Assembly: GCF_050908995.1 (NCBI RefSeq)
Contig: NC_135132.1
Span: forward strand, 4,335,001-4,399,000
Source of the DNA: Andrena cerasifolii
Lineage: Eukaryota > Arthropoda > Insecta > Hymenoptera > Andrenidae
Reading direction: 5' to 3'
DNA: 64,000 bases
The notes under the pieces were generated by a model, which was given only the letters and a program-made list of their open reading frames with translations, made no database searches and was not told where the DNA came from. The position numbers and the translations under genes are program-made. Shown one piece after another: positions 1 through 11,732 of this stretch (within the stretch, counting starts at the first letter, position 1; each line of letters begins with the position of its first letter).

Positions 1-441
1 CTTAACTAACAAGAGCAGAGAATTTCGAAACATACTGATATATAAGTCCGACTAACAATAATTGTCTCGTTATATTAATTGTTGACAATTATCAATTATC
101 AACGAATGTGCTTATTGGATGCTGTTCTTGCGTTGTGCTAACAAGTGAAGAATTAAAAAACAGTTACAAATTAAATTTTTTTTTAAATTTTTAAATATAC
201 CAATACCTACATATTAATTATGGTAGTATTTTGAGTTTCCACAATTGCAATACATATGTAAAGTTTTTTATAACAGTACACGCAAAACATTATTTTTCCA
301 GAAACACCATGCGAGTGACTTACACTACTATGAATCCCGGCCCTCCATATATTAAAGACTAAACAACAGAGACTATATCCATTATTATTCCTATTATTAC
401 TTTATATAAAAAACTAGCAAAATACCCCCACACTTCGCTTC
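1..441. other. AT-rich sequence, no feature seen
   Basis: I see no open frame, repeat or RNA gene here. The stretch is AT-rich with short poly-T runs. Confidence 0.6.
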
Positions 442-905
442 GGGCTTAAGAGATATTAAGGAATCCATGAAAACACATTTTATCCCGTTTCACCAGTCGC
501 TTAGGGGTTGATCAGGGCAAATTCATGAAATTGTTTTTTAGGCATTTATGTGGGTAATCTTTCGAAGTAGAAACCAAGGTGATATCTATTCGGGCCTGAG
601 AGATATTAAGGAATCCGTGAAAACACATTTTATCCCGTTTCACCCCCTTAGGTGTTGATTAGAGTAAGATGGTGAATCTGATTTTTAGGCATTTGTGTGG
701 GTAACTTTTGTAAGTAAAAACCAAGTTGATATCTATTCGGGCCTAAGAAATAATAAGGAGTCCGAGAAAACATATTTCACCCCTTCTTACCCCCATCAGG
801 TTGGAATTTCAAAAATCCCTTCTTATTGAGCACCTACATCGCAAAAGGAATAGGTATACCCTCCGAATTTCATGTTTCTAGGGTCAGCGGTTTGGGCTGG
901 ACGGT
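442..905 (+). repeat. Three ~150 bp tandem repeats ending in a dispersed-repeat-like tail
   Basis: Three imperfect copies begin near 442, 593 and 740, each with a start like GGGCCTGAGAGATATTAAGG and a run of AAAACACATTTTATCCCG. Spacing is 151 and 147 bp. The third copy is degraded. It runs into a tail (about 800-905) that includes GGTTTGGGCTGGACGGTG. Such tails are common at the 3' ends of insect LINE-type repeats, but no reverse transcriptase is visible, so the class is open. Confidence 0.6.
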
Positions 906-1182
906 GATGAATCAGTGACGCAACGATTATATAAGTACCTATGGATAAAGATATTATACAGAAAGTACAGAGTGGCGTCAGAGCCTATTATAGCACCCCT
1001 AACCTCTAAATTGGAAGGATAACTACCCCCGGTAAATTCCCCACAACAAAGAGGCAACCCCAGTGTATCTACAACCTGTCCTGCTGAAAGGGTTCTTAGT
1101 CTCCTTCCACTCCGTAGACCTCCTGCATCCTGCTGCCTGCCTGAACACTGTCACCTGCGGTATAATTAATATTCATACGTAC

Positions 1183-1272
1183 CCCTCGCGAATATGACGC
1201 TCCATAACCGTGTTCCGCAGCGTCGCGAGCCGGCGCGCTCGCCACTATCAACGATTCCACCGCCGCCGCCAT
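1183..1272 (-). CDS. Possible first coding exon of an unknown gene leaving the window on the left
   Basis: An ATG at 1272-1270, in the context CAAATGGCGGCG, opens 30 codons with an alanine-rich start (MAAAVESLIVASAPARD). They end at a consensus 5' splice site, GGG|GTACGT, with the GT at 1182-1181. The CpG-rich setting fits a first exon. I do not recognise the protein and no second exon is visible to the left, so this could be chance. Confidence 0.25.
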
Positions 1273-1680
1273 TTGCACGCCTCGAGACGCTCGAGTAATC
1301 GAACACGGTGAAGGGATTTAGGCCCAGGTCGTTCATCTGAAGAGTAAATCGCTTGAGTCGATTGGCGGGCGGTCGGTAGCAGGATATCAGGGGCGTCGAG
1401 CCTGATTATTGGATGACACACAAAAGTGTTAGGGAAACAGAAATCTGCGCTACACGCCCGGCCCGGCGCTGGAGCGTGAAATACGAGGGGGGACGGTCTG
1501 GCGAGGCAAACGGGGGAATAACAAATGGGTAAGCGACAATTCTGGACAATACAAGGGTAAACAAGGGGATCAGGATAGGACGAAGGGCGAAGAGATCGTT
1601 TGGCTGGTGAATTGGGGTGCGACACCCCCTGGGGGTGGCACGAGCTGGATTCATTCTCCACCAGGGGGCGGTTCGGAGGG
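1183..1680 (-). promoter_or_regulatory. CpG-rich block, possible promoter
   Basis: This block is markedly GC- and CpG-rich against AT-rich flanks. It has long overlapping open frames on the minus strand that do not resemble a known family. In insects such islands often mark a promoter with a first exon. The best exon candidate on the minus strand is given separately. Confidence 0.3.
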
Positions 1681-2849
1681 TTAATGGATTGTTGGCGTCA
1701 TGGGCTTATGACTGTGGGTGGGAATAAAGCGACACAATAAGCTATTACTTGGACGAGGGTGAATGGCATTGCTCGGATACCCCTTTTGTAGGTATCCAGT
1801 TGCTTTAAATTGTATTCTTATAATTACGTCTTCCACTTTCTTTTATAACGGCGATATTGTTAGACTTGTCTCCTTAGTTGGAGAGATTATTCATTCTATT
1901 TTGCTGTGTATATGGTGATTTTTTAGTGAAAATCCATTTTGAGAGCTATAATTGTTATTGGAAAGGCATTATTATATAATATCCACTTCGACAGCTCCGC
2001 AGAGTTTGTATTTATGTCAATGTTTAATAGCTGGTCCGATGACGGTTTGTTTGTGTGGGCTATATAATACATGCTGGTAAGGTGAATATGTGCATTGGCA
2101 GATGTAGGTTAGGTATACTATTCAAAGCGTTAGGACAGGGATTAGATAAATGACTTCTGTTTTGGTTGGGAAGAAATGCTTCAGTGGTCTTGTAGTTAAG
2201 TCTGGATTAATCTCCAATATAAAGCAATTTCTACTTTGATAAGGAATGGCACGGCATTCTTTAATTCAACGTGTACTACACTACCAGTTGGAACATTGTC
2301 CTCGAATTTGAGTTGGGTCTAGGTTCCATATAGTTGTGGCTAAATCTGTGTTAATACTGAACCTAGTCTGTTTAAGATTAAATCATATTAAAACCACATC
2401 TATGCTAGGTTAACAGCAGTCAAATAACCTATTGGAGTTGTGCCAATACAGTCCTAACCTCTACATATACCCAGTCCAGACCCATTACCTTAATTGCCAT
2501 TAGCATGTCAAAACCCAGGTCCAAGACCTACTTCACTATACAGTTCATTATATAATTCATGAGCTACAACAGAGAAGTGACCCAAAGGGAAACTATTACA
2601 GCACCATACCTACACTGCATCTGCATAATATTGCAAAATCTCCATCCTTTGTTCAGCATCAAAGCCTCGCTGGCAAGGATCAGACGTGTGTCATATCCGC
2701 GCCAGTGCACGTGTGGATCTACTGCCTCTATAACATCCTCTAGGCTCGTTTAGGCATCTGCCTACACTGCCGCATGATGTAATAGACACCTGCACGCAGT
2801 AGCTCGAAGGGTTAAGAAGGTGTACCTATACAACGCTCCCTGGGCGTAC
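1681..2849. other. Intergenic, nothing recognised
   Basis: This is AT-rich DNA with only short chance open frames. I found no repeat or RNA gene. Confidence 0.5.
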
Positions 2850-3230
2850 ATCAGCGACGCCACGCAGATACACCTAACGTCTGGGCGTTTCCGTCTTGGA
2901 GCAGCCTTCCGTCTACGAGGACCTCGGGGCCCTCGAGGATGCTCGACCTGTTCGCGAGAGCATCGGCTCGCGACGCGGCCGCGAGAACAAGGCGATGGAT
3001 TGCGATCGATCAGAGGCAAGATTGCAACGACTCACGTCGGATGTTCGTCAACGCAAGGTCGCAATTCCGCACCGCCTCTTCATGTCATGGTTCCGCCCCG
3101 CGAGTTTGACGGCCTGCCCTCCGCGGGAGCCGCCCCCGCTCTTTGAACAGGAACACAGGAAGACGAAGAAACGGACCCTGCTGGAGGCGACTGGGACGCG
3201 AATTCCGCGAGCTTAGCCGAGGCTGAACCT
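2850..3230. other. GC-rich block with open frames on both strands
   Basis: The plus strand has a 106-codon frame (2896-3216) rich in Arg, Glu and Pro. The minus strand is also open over about 85 codons. GC richness alone lengthens frames, and neither peptide matches a family I know. It may be an untranslated first exon or a regulatory island; a coding exon is possible but unsupported. Confidence 0.25.
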
Positions 3231-4035
3231 ACTGCAGCGATGGAGACGCGTGGTTAATCACGTCGCGTGGCTCGGGAGGATTACGGCGTTGAAAGATTAG
3301 GGATAATTGTGAGGCTGCTTTAAGTACTTAGGAGACTTTCTGGCTGTTTTTGTGTTTTAAAGTCTTGGTTTTGCGCTGTGCTTTTTAGCAATAGTACGAG
3401 TTTATTATACCACGTAATAGGTGTAATAAAAAAAAAGAAAATTACAGTAGAAATGAATAAATGAGAAATGACAGGTTTTAACAACGTGGGCGAAGATAGT
3501 GATGTGAAGGAGGAGATTCAGCGAAGGCGAGACTTTTAAAATTTTGTGTACAATCATTAGAGTGTGCTGCTTAATTTGTGTCAATAATTCTAAGGTGCTT
3601 TCATGTGGAAATAGTTATTTAGGTGGAATGAAAGGAAAGGAAAGGAGGTGGAGAAAAATTTGTGGAGTCACGAAGGTTAAGGGGCTCTTTATATCGAGTA
3701 TTTTATTAATAAGTGATACAGTAACTTATTTAGGATCACGTACATACGTATGATGGAACTTAAATTTGTCGAAAATTTGTTATATATATATATCACAAGT
3801 CTCAATCCTTGTGAAGGACTCTCTCTTTAAGTTTATTAGAATTTTCAATCCTTGTTTGGAATTAAAAAGTTAAAAGTTCTACAGTTAGACATCTGGTACA
3901 ACTATTTGGCTGTAACAATAACATCAGATAGCTGATAATTTATATACTATAATTATCTTCTGGTATTTCAATGTTTTCAAATGGATGATTTAAAAGCTAT
4001 AGGACTGCAATTATTATTTTAGGTTAGGTTTTGGA
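3231..4035. other. Intergenic, nothing recognised
   Basis: AT-rich, with a short (TA)n run near 3781-3791. No gene or repeat was identified. Confidence 0.5.
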
Positions 4036-4610
4036 CTAACAAAGGATGCTCAGCAACTCGAAAATTCAAAAAATCTGTAGCTTCACAGAAATGTAGCTCA
4101 AGTGATGTTAATAACGTAACTATTTGTTGATTCTGTAGTAAAACGGTCCTAAGGGTGAAAATAGTATTTTCAAAATACCCCCTTGAAGAAATGGTGTGGG
4201 TTTCAGATTATCGCGAATATTTACGCAACTGTAAAAGATATTAAAAAGAAGTTAAATTCAAAGTTCTATTTTTTTTTATGTTCTATAAAGCGGCGATAAA
4301 GAATTTCCAAAAAGCATTAGTTCTTTCAAATTTATCCCTTCTTTTTGACAATTCTTCAGCACCATATTGTAGGATATCGAAAGCCACAAAACTTTGAATG
4401 GAACTTTGCTTCGGTATCTTTTACGGTTTCGCAGATATTCACGATAATATGAAAATTCACAATTTCTTTGAAGGGGTGTTTTCACCCTTAGGATCTCTTA
4501 TTGCCGAATCAAAAACTAGTTACATTATTTGAGCTACACATCACTTGAGCTACATTTCTGTAGTTTCAGATTTCTTGGAATTTTCGAGTTGCCGAACTTC
4601 CCTTGTAAGA
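4036..4610. mobile_element. Foldback (long inverted-repeat) element
   Basis: Two imperfect arms face each other. The left has CAACTCGAAAATTC, GAAATGTAGCTCAAGTGATG and CCTAAGGGTGAAAA. The right has the reverse complements in mirror order: TTTTCACCCTTAGG near 4480-4493, CATCACTTGAGCTACATTTC near 4541-4560, then GAATTTTCGAGTTG. Arms are over 100 bp with mismatches, and the outer ends are not sharply defined. No transposase is present, so it is probably a non-autonomous DNA element. Confidence 0.6.
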
Positions 4611-4756
4611 TTTTTGGTAGCCATGCCGAAACTGTTACTAAACACTTTATTATTGCAATTATTATTTATCTCTTCTCAGTATGTATGGACAAACATAACT
4701 GCCAATTATTACAGCCAATTTATTAAAACGTTTCCCACATATTCAATGTAATCGGG

Positions 4757-4822
4757 AAGTAAAAATATAAAATACAAAATATGTGGGTAAAGTAAAAATA
4801 TAAAATACAAAATATGTGGGTA
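4757..4822 (+). repeat. Perfect 33 bp tandem duplication
   Basis: The unit starting AAGTAAAAATATAAAATACA and ending ATATGTGGGTA occurs twice, at 4757-4789 and 4790-4822, with no difference seen. Confidence 0.85.
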
Positions 4823-5990
4823 CATACAATGAAAATTTGGATCATTATATTCTTAATAACTTGATAGATCATTCCACCTATTTAAGCATCATCTGTAAAA
4901 CAGCTATATAATCTACATTTTGGTATCATAATTTTCATTTGACCTATTCGTTAAAAAGCATTCAAAAAGCACCCCCAAAAATGTAAATACAAACGTAATT
5001 ATCGCATTTCCTATATAAACTTCTTATTTATAAAAATATTAGAAATGAAGAAAATATAACAGAAATTGGCGAGGTTTGAAGTTTTCGAAATAACAAACCT
5101 TAGAATTATAGGTATACAATAAAAAATGAATTTGCAGGGCGCTATTTAACTTCTTTATACGCAACCGTTCTTATATTGAAGCGTAAGTAGGTAGGTGCCA
5201 AATGACCTCTTAAGGCGGTAGGCTGGCAAATCAACATTCTGGCATGCGTAAACACGGGGTTGGAACCCTCGAGGGGAGGAGAACGCTGTAATGAGTCGCG
5301 CATGGGCGCATTGCGCAACAGTGTTCGCCTTTTCAGCAACCCCACTGTGCATCGATAGGCAGATAGGGGTGTATATAAGAGCATGCGTAAAGGGCGATGA
5401 AAAGGGAGTTGCAGTGCGTTGAATACCATGAAAGTGAGAGTAGGATGCAAAAATGGGCCAACCTCTATCTCGCGCCTACACGCGAGTTATAAATATACAA
5501 ATGAAAATAAATAAATAATAAATATTTTAAAAATTTGTAAACATCGCATGCGTTGCGATAAAAGTTAACATTTTCGTATTTTGAAAATTATCTTGAAGGT
5601 GTGGCGTGAGTTGAAAAGTTCCCTTACAAAATACCGTCAGTGCCAATGTTAAAAGGAAAAAAATTATTGAAAAATGCTCTACGTGCCAATGGTAATACTA
5701 CAGTATAGAGTTTGATTGTTGGCACTCACAGTGTTTTCTACAGCGACTCTTCAGTGTAAGAGAAGAATTTTAAAAAGTTATTTTTATTTTGAAAACACCT
5801 GTTCGGTGTCTCCATGGTTTCAGTCATGCTTTAATCGAATGAATGAGGACATCCATTTTGTGAAAACCCCAGAAGAAGTCACTGCCAACGAAAAAGGTTC
5901 ATTGTTTCATTTTACACACACCCATTTTCATCAGAACACAGCCTTCAGAATTACCATATGCATACATACACAAATTATCAGCACTTGGTC
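4823..5990. other. Intergenic, nothing recognised
   Basis: AT-rich, with a moderately GC-rich patch around 5200-5460. I found no supported gene. Confidence 0.45.
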
Positions 5991-6720
5991 CTCCCGCCCA
6001 CGAGCCGCAGCTTCAACCACGTTCAAATTTGGCGCGCCAAATCGAACAAAGCGCAGCGCCGCGTCTCCGCAGACGCCAGGGGGAGCAGCGTGGGGGGCGA
6101 GGGGAAGCTGCTCGCAGGAGCTACTCCATGCAGACGCAAGGCTGACCTAAATGAAGGCGAGTTGCCGGGCACGTGCCGCTCCGTCCCGCGCCTGCGCCAG
6201 AAATCCCTTCATAGGGACAAATCGTTCCCGAAGGATCGGGACCAAGTAAGGTGGAGAGGTCGGAGGACAACGGCCTAGCTGGTGTTGCAGCACCGCTGGT
6301 AGGGGACAGATAGTCGAACGAGGTTGGACGAAAGGGCCAGGCGCACGCCAGTCGAAAAAGGGTGCGACCTTCGCTGGCCGAGGCCAGCCCTCGGGGAGAC
6401 CGCGCCCACGCATTTTCAGCAGGATCGCAGCAGGTAGATGGAGCTCGTTTGGCCTTGGAACCTCTTTTCCCTCCGACTTCCCGTGCTGCTGGCTCATGCG
6501 CCCCCCCCCCTCATCCCCTTCCCGGAAGGGCAATCAAGGGTCGAGGGAACCCGCCCCACTAGGTCTTCCTCTTACTATCCGCCGCGGATGGCGGGGCAAA
6601 CGGGTTTTCACGGGCTTCTACCTGACCGTGGCTGTGGGTCATCGACAGGTGGCAAGGTGGAAGTAGTTTGGGGTGGCATTTTTAATGCGGTGCGATCTGC
6701 ATTATCGGGACTGACTGGGG
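5990..6720. promoter_or_regulatory. GC/CpG-rich block, possible promoter or untranslated exon
   Basis: The composition rises sharply and both strands carry open frames over 100 codons, which is typical of GC-rich non-coding DNA. It includes a run of ten C near 6501-6510. No start codon with a matching splice site stands out. I infer a regulatory island only from composition. Confidence 0.25.
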
Positions 6721-6729
6721 GACGATTGT

Positions 6730-9700
6730 TTGGACGATAGATGACTCGTTTTTGTTGGGGTGATTGGTTTATTGACTGGGTTAGGCGAGGTGCATGTGGA
6801 CAGGGGAATTGGGGAGAGGTGATGCAGGGGAATGATCTTTGTATGCAGGGACTTATGTGTCCCGTGTTATTGGTGACTTTTTCATGACGCAGGTTTTGAA
6901 TGCATGCAATTGGGTGGGATTTTATTTTCGATGAAATATCTGAGAGACTCTTTGATATTTGTGATGGCAATTGTTGTGGGGTTATTTGGGGAATTTTTAA
7001 ATATTACTGTAAAGTTGTAGACTGATTGTGGAATTGTTGTTATTATCTAGCAATATTGGTTATAATAATATTAATAGTAGAAGGTACAGATTCAATGGTA
7101 TTTGAATAATTATGGTTCAGATAATGTTATTAGAAGGTTCTTGAGATATTGAATGTTTATTAGACTTAAGAAAGTACTGAAAAGGAGTTTCGTTGTAAAC
7201 ACAAGTAAACAACATCATTTTTAAATAACATTACTTGTCGACTTTTTCAGATGAACATTCATATTTTAGAATTATCATGTGCCAAAGAGAAAATGTATTA
7301 TATTTTTTAATTTGCAACTAATTGCCATTTCTGTAAATAATTTGTTCCACTCTTGGTTTTCTGTTATAGGATGCTCTTAAAAAACGCGAAGTGCAATTTT
7401 CATTTTGTAGGTATCTATGTAAAAGGTTGGAGCATCCATCTTCCATGTGATGTAGATTCAGTTAAAAATTTGACCCAGTTTTTGGCGTTAAAAATACTTC
7501 ATTTTCGACGAATTCTGTATTATATACATGTTGGCGTACGCTTTTTCTTCAACAAGACACACCTACGCATTTTGAACAGGATCTCATCACGTGTTACAGG
7601 CTGAATATAAGATTCCCGAATCATATATCAATATATCGTTTGAAAGTTTATGGTCTGTCACCTGACGAGAATTTCTTGTTAAATATAACATCCTGAAATA
7701 ACAATAATTAATTTCATTAATTTTGTAAACATACAAACGACGTAAATATGAGTTATATAGCTTCCATTTTCGAAGTTTATTATATAAAACATTATTATGA
7801 CGCAAAATATGACGAAGAAGAGGATTATTATTATAATCAGATTATTAGTTGCAAATATAACAGCAACGCCGTATTCAATTTCTCGAAGAAGATCAAAAGT
7901 ATGAGAAAACATTTGCTTTTTTTATTCGGTATTTATTTTAATACTGTAAAAAGTACTACATATATAGAGGCACTACTCGATTAAGTATTAAAAATTTATA
8001 TTATTATTATATAATTGAGTCACATATGATTTTACGTGAAATTAAATTTTGCTTTCAAATATACTACTAAGAGAAGGTCAACTTGGAATCAATTTTTGTT
8101 GAGTTGCATAGTTAACATACGTTGAACGTCGTAAAAATTTTCTTCATAAATAATATCTGTACTATGTCAACAAAACATATACTTGAAGCATATTATACAA
8201 TATTCAACTTGTTTTGGCATGTTAAAGAATACAAAATTTAACTTACAAGTCGTTTCAATATTATTAATGCATACTGTAAACATTATAATTTGTCATGTTA
8301 CGATTTTACAAAATAAAAATCAGTTTCAACTGTAATTAATATACTTCATCAATGGGTGCTTGGAGCACACTTTTTCCTTGCCACTGTGGCCAATAATGTC
8401 TATTGCAAGACAGCATTCTGAAGCTTTGCCCATGAATTGGAGTTCATAATAATCATAATGGCCGCTAGGGTGTTGCCATGGAGCTGCACTCCATGAAAAT
8501 ATGTCGACCACGCCATAACCCTAAGCTCCTGACCATCCTACTTCCCTATCTTACGACATATGAAAGATATGAATCTGCCTACGACTAACCTGAAATATGC
8601 ATTATGATCCACGCAACGCCTACTATACATACAGCGTAGCTTACTGCCTCCAACCCAAAATTCATCCAATTTCAAAACTCCCACACTCGCACGCTCATCA
8701 GATATGTAAACAACTCTTCACCAATATTTTTAAATAAACAAATGAAGAGCTAGAAGAACTACCATTTAATGGCACAACATTTAATGAATAAACAAATGGG
8801 GTTAATAATGTAGTAAAAAGTTAATCGAAGTAAGTTGAAAAATCTGGTAGCTCCTCAAAATGGTCACTTTACTTGCATCTAGATTATTCTATCTAGATGA
8901 TGCCTACACTAAATATCTAAATAATTATAATCATACGAAATTATTTATTATTTTTAATTTTAAGACGTGAGAACAAAAATCTTAATACGCAGTGAATGGA
9001 TTAAATATTTTGCACCTGAGGGGATTGTATTAACAAAAAGATTGTTTCTCTCCTTTTAATAAATGTGCTGTGCTATGTAGTTCATAGGAGTTTTGTTTCG
9101 CAGTAATATGCGCCTCTGGTTCACGCGTTTCCCGCCCTGACACCTCCTCGCCTGGCTGCTTTCCTGCCACACTGATGTAACGGAGTTGTTTACACTGCGC
9201 ATGTAATATGGCACCAAATGCGCTTCCGTTCACGCCATGTCAGTTATGGTATTCCACCTCCCTCATGCTCCTTCATGTATCAATGTCCCCTTCGTCAGTG
9301 AGAACAGTTAAGAGGTCTCGTTTGTTGTAATAGCTACAGGCAGTCAGAAAAGTCTACATACATTATGTGCGTTCATAATGTTTTAGAAAATACAGAAATG
9401 TCATTTTTGATATCGTACTTCATCTTTATCAATATCATATTGTCAACGACTTAAGTGTAATATTATTATATTTTCCAAACAGGAACCTTAATTATTGAAC
9501 AATGAAATATCTTCACTATTTTTTAAACCTTTGTGTTTTTATAAACATTACAGATGGATAGAGCGTATACAGACTTTTATGGCTGATTGCGTATTTATTT
9601 GAACAAATCCATTTATAACAACTGCAAATAAATTTTGTGATATTGTACTTTATTTCTTATACGTGAACTTAATAAATAACGCAATTTTCTCGAAATATGC

Positions 9701-9902
9701 CTAACTTTAACTATATAATAAATAGTTTATATAGTATATATATATATTATCTACAATTTCTTAAAATGTCACGATTTGTAGAGTGCATGTCACATGTGGA
9801 CTTTTGTAACTGACTGTATATAATTACAAATTAGACCATGTCATATGTATGTTCCTCAAATTTATACCACCTCAGTGAAATTTCTTGTTATCATATATAT
9901 TG
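6730..9902. other. Intergenic, AT-rich, nothing recognised
   Basis: Only short chance frames are present, such as 7748-7984 on the plus strand, which is Tyr/Asn/Ile/Lys-rich as expected from AT-rich DNA. I saw no RNA gene, inverted repeat or transposase. Confidence 0.45.
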
Positions 9903-10267
9903 TACAGGGTGTTGCTCTACCTGTGGTCAATACTCTAGGGAGTAATTATACCGGCAAAAATAAGACGAAAATCAAGAGTAACGAAATTGCGGTAAAGGCT
10001 TCGTTTTCGAGAAAATTGACTTTGAATCTAACCTAAGAAAGTTGCAGAGCGGAGGTGAGCAGACGCGTCAGCTGCCCGTAGGAAGTTCCACTCACCTCCG
10101 CGTGCCCCTCAAGCGCCCACGATGCACACATATTTAGGTGGAACTCAAAGTCAATTTTCTCGAAATCGAAGCCTTTACCGCAATTTTGTTACTTTTGATT
10201 TTCGTCTTATTTTTGCCTGTATAATCACCCCCTAGAGTATTGGCCATAGGTAAAGGAACACCCTGTA
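9903..10267. mobile_element. TA-flanked palindromic MITE (ACAGGGTGTT type)
   Basis: The ends are TACAGGGTGTTGCTCTACCT and the mirror AGGTAAAGGAACACCCTGTA. The arms continue for over 100 bp: TCGAGAAAATTGACTTTGAA on the left faces CAAAGTCAATTTTCTCGAAA on the right. No transposase frame is present. Ends starting with TA suggest a Tc1/mariner-type target. Its inner arm is shared with the element at 48082-48394. Confidence 0.75.
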
Positions 10268-11399
10268 TAGTATCTTAATGTTAATATTGTCACCGCGTTT
10301 ACTAAAAAAGAAACGATAAGATAGGTATATCCCAACAATACAGGCTGTCAGTCCGGGGGCCTTAGAGATAGATATCAGAATCGAGAAAGTCGAATCGTTC
10401 TCGATACATCTGCAATCAGGAGCTCATATTCGGAAGTTATCGTCTGGAGTGCTGGTAGAGTCTGTGTATATACAGACGATACTTCGTATTGGGGTGTCAC
10501 GGGCGAGCAAAAGAAAGGGATGAAAGGCAGCATCAAGAGCAAATCACGATACGCCATGTATCAGGATCGCAGAAAAGCGAGTAGGAACTCACCTCCAGCA
10601 TTTAAACTTTAAATTTTAAATGAATGCATGAACATAGCAGGACGTAAATAAATGAGTCAGTAACCCAATCTTTACCTCTCTTTTCCGCATTCCTTTTGGA
10701 TTTTCCTCTATCACACAGGGTGAGAAGTCTGTGTTCTCATGAGCTTTCTTCTTCTGTTCAGGTTAACACAATCTTGTATCTACTTAAATCATTTACGAAA
10801 TGGGAGGATGGATACATTAATTGCGGGATTTAGTTTTTAAAGTTCGTCTTTATATAATAAATTGAGTAGGTGTGTACTTAATTTTGGTGTATCTAGAGAT
10901 GTGCTTATTCTGGTAAGGCTAACGTTCTGCAGAACGAAAGGACCGAGGAACTTGTGTCAGTTCCTTGACCCCAAACCACCGAAAGTCGACGACGAGATAT
11001 GAAAAAAATGAAAAGTGATATCCCTGTTAACAGGGGACCATGATTCCCTTAGAGTAGAGCTCTGCGCCCAAAACGGGTTGGCGTCTGCCTTTCTCTGAAA
11101 TGGAAGGGAACCACTTACCATAAGTGTTTACTTATAACTGTAGCGACAAATTCTTTTCCCGTCCTATAAAACATTAATGACTATTCAGCCTTCTAGACAT
11201 TTTACACTTCAATAGTAAAAATATTAAATTCACAAGGAAGATATGAACTACCTATGTAATAATATATAATAATAATTTTCAATAAACAACATGTGTATCT
11301 TCCTATAAAATACATCTATTGTTATAGCAAAAGTGGAAAAGATAATATTATGTATGTATATATACACAAGTACTGCATATTATGTACTTTTTCTCTTCA
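10268..11399. other. Intergenic, nothing recognised
   Basis: No feature could be supported. A mixed-composition patch at about 10900-11120 has short internal repeats but no known RNA signature. Confidence 0.45.
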
Positions 11400-11732
11400 A
11401 GTTGAAACTGCGATATCAACATATTGCAATCAAGGCCTGGAATCGGTGTGTTTGAGAACCCCGAGGATAAAGTGCATTCCTTCCAAGCGTGCAGGAACAA
11501 CGCGTCCCCCATCATCGTAATAACTGCAATTAGATTCGCTCCATTGAGTTCTAAATGCGGAGACTCGATGAGTAGGAACGCAGAGAACCCAAGGAGCCGC
11601 GAAGGATCCTTGGGAGTGGAAAGAGGAGCTATGGTGGTGATGTTCCTGCCATTCCATCCTGCTATCCTGGCCGCTGTCGCCGTCTTTCTTATTAATATGC
11701 TAATTTTACATGGGCACAGCATGAAATTATGA
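11400..11732. other. Unassigned block open on both strands
   Basis: This GC-balanced island in AT-rich DNA is open for 124 codons on the minus strand (11722-11348) and 102 codons on the plus strand (11424-11732). The plus-strand block follows a fair 3' splice site (TTTTTCTCTTCAAG ending near 11400). I do not recognise either translation. It may be an exon or a decayed repeat. Confidence 0.25.
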
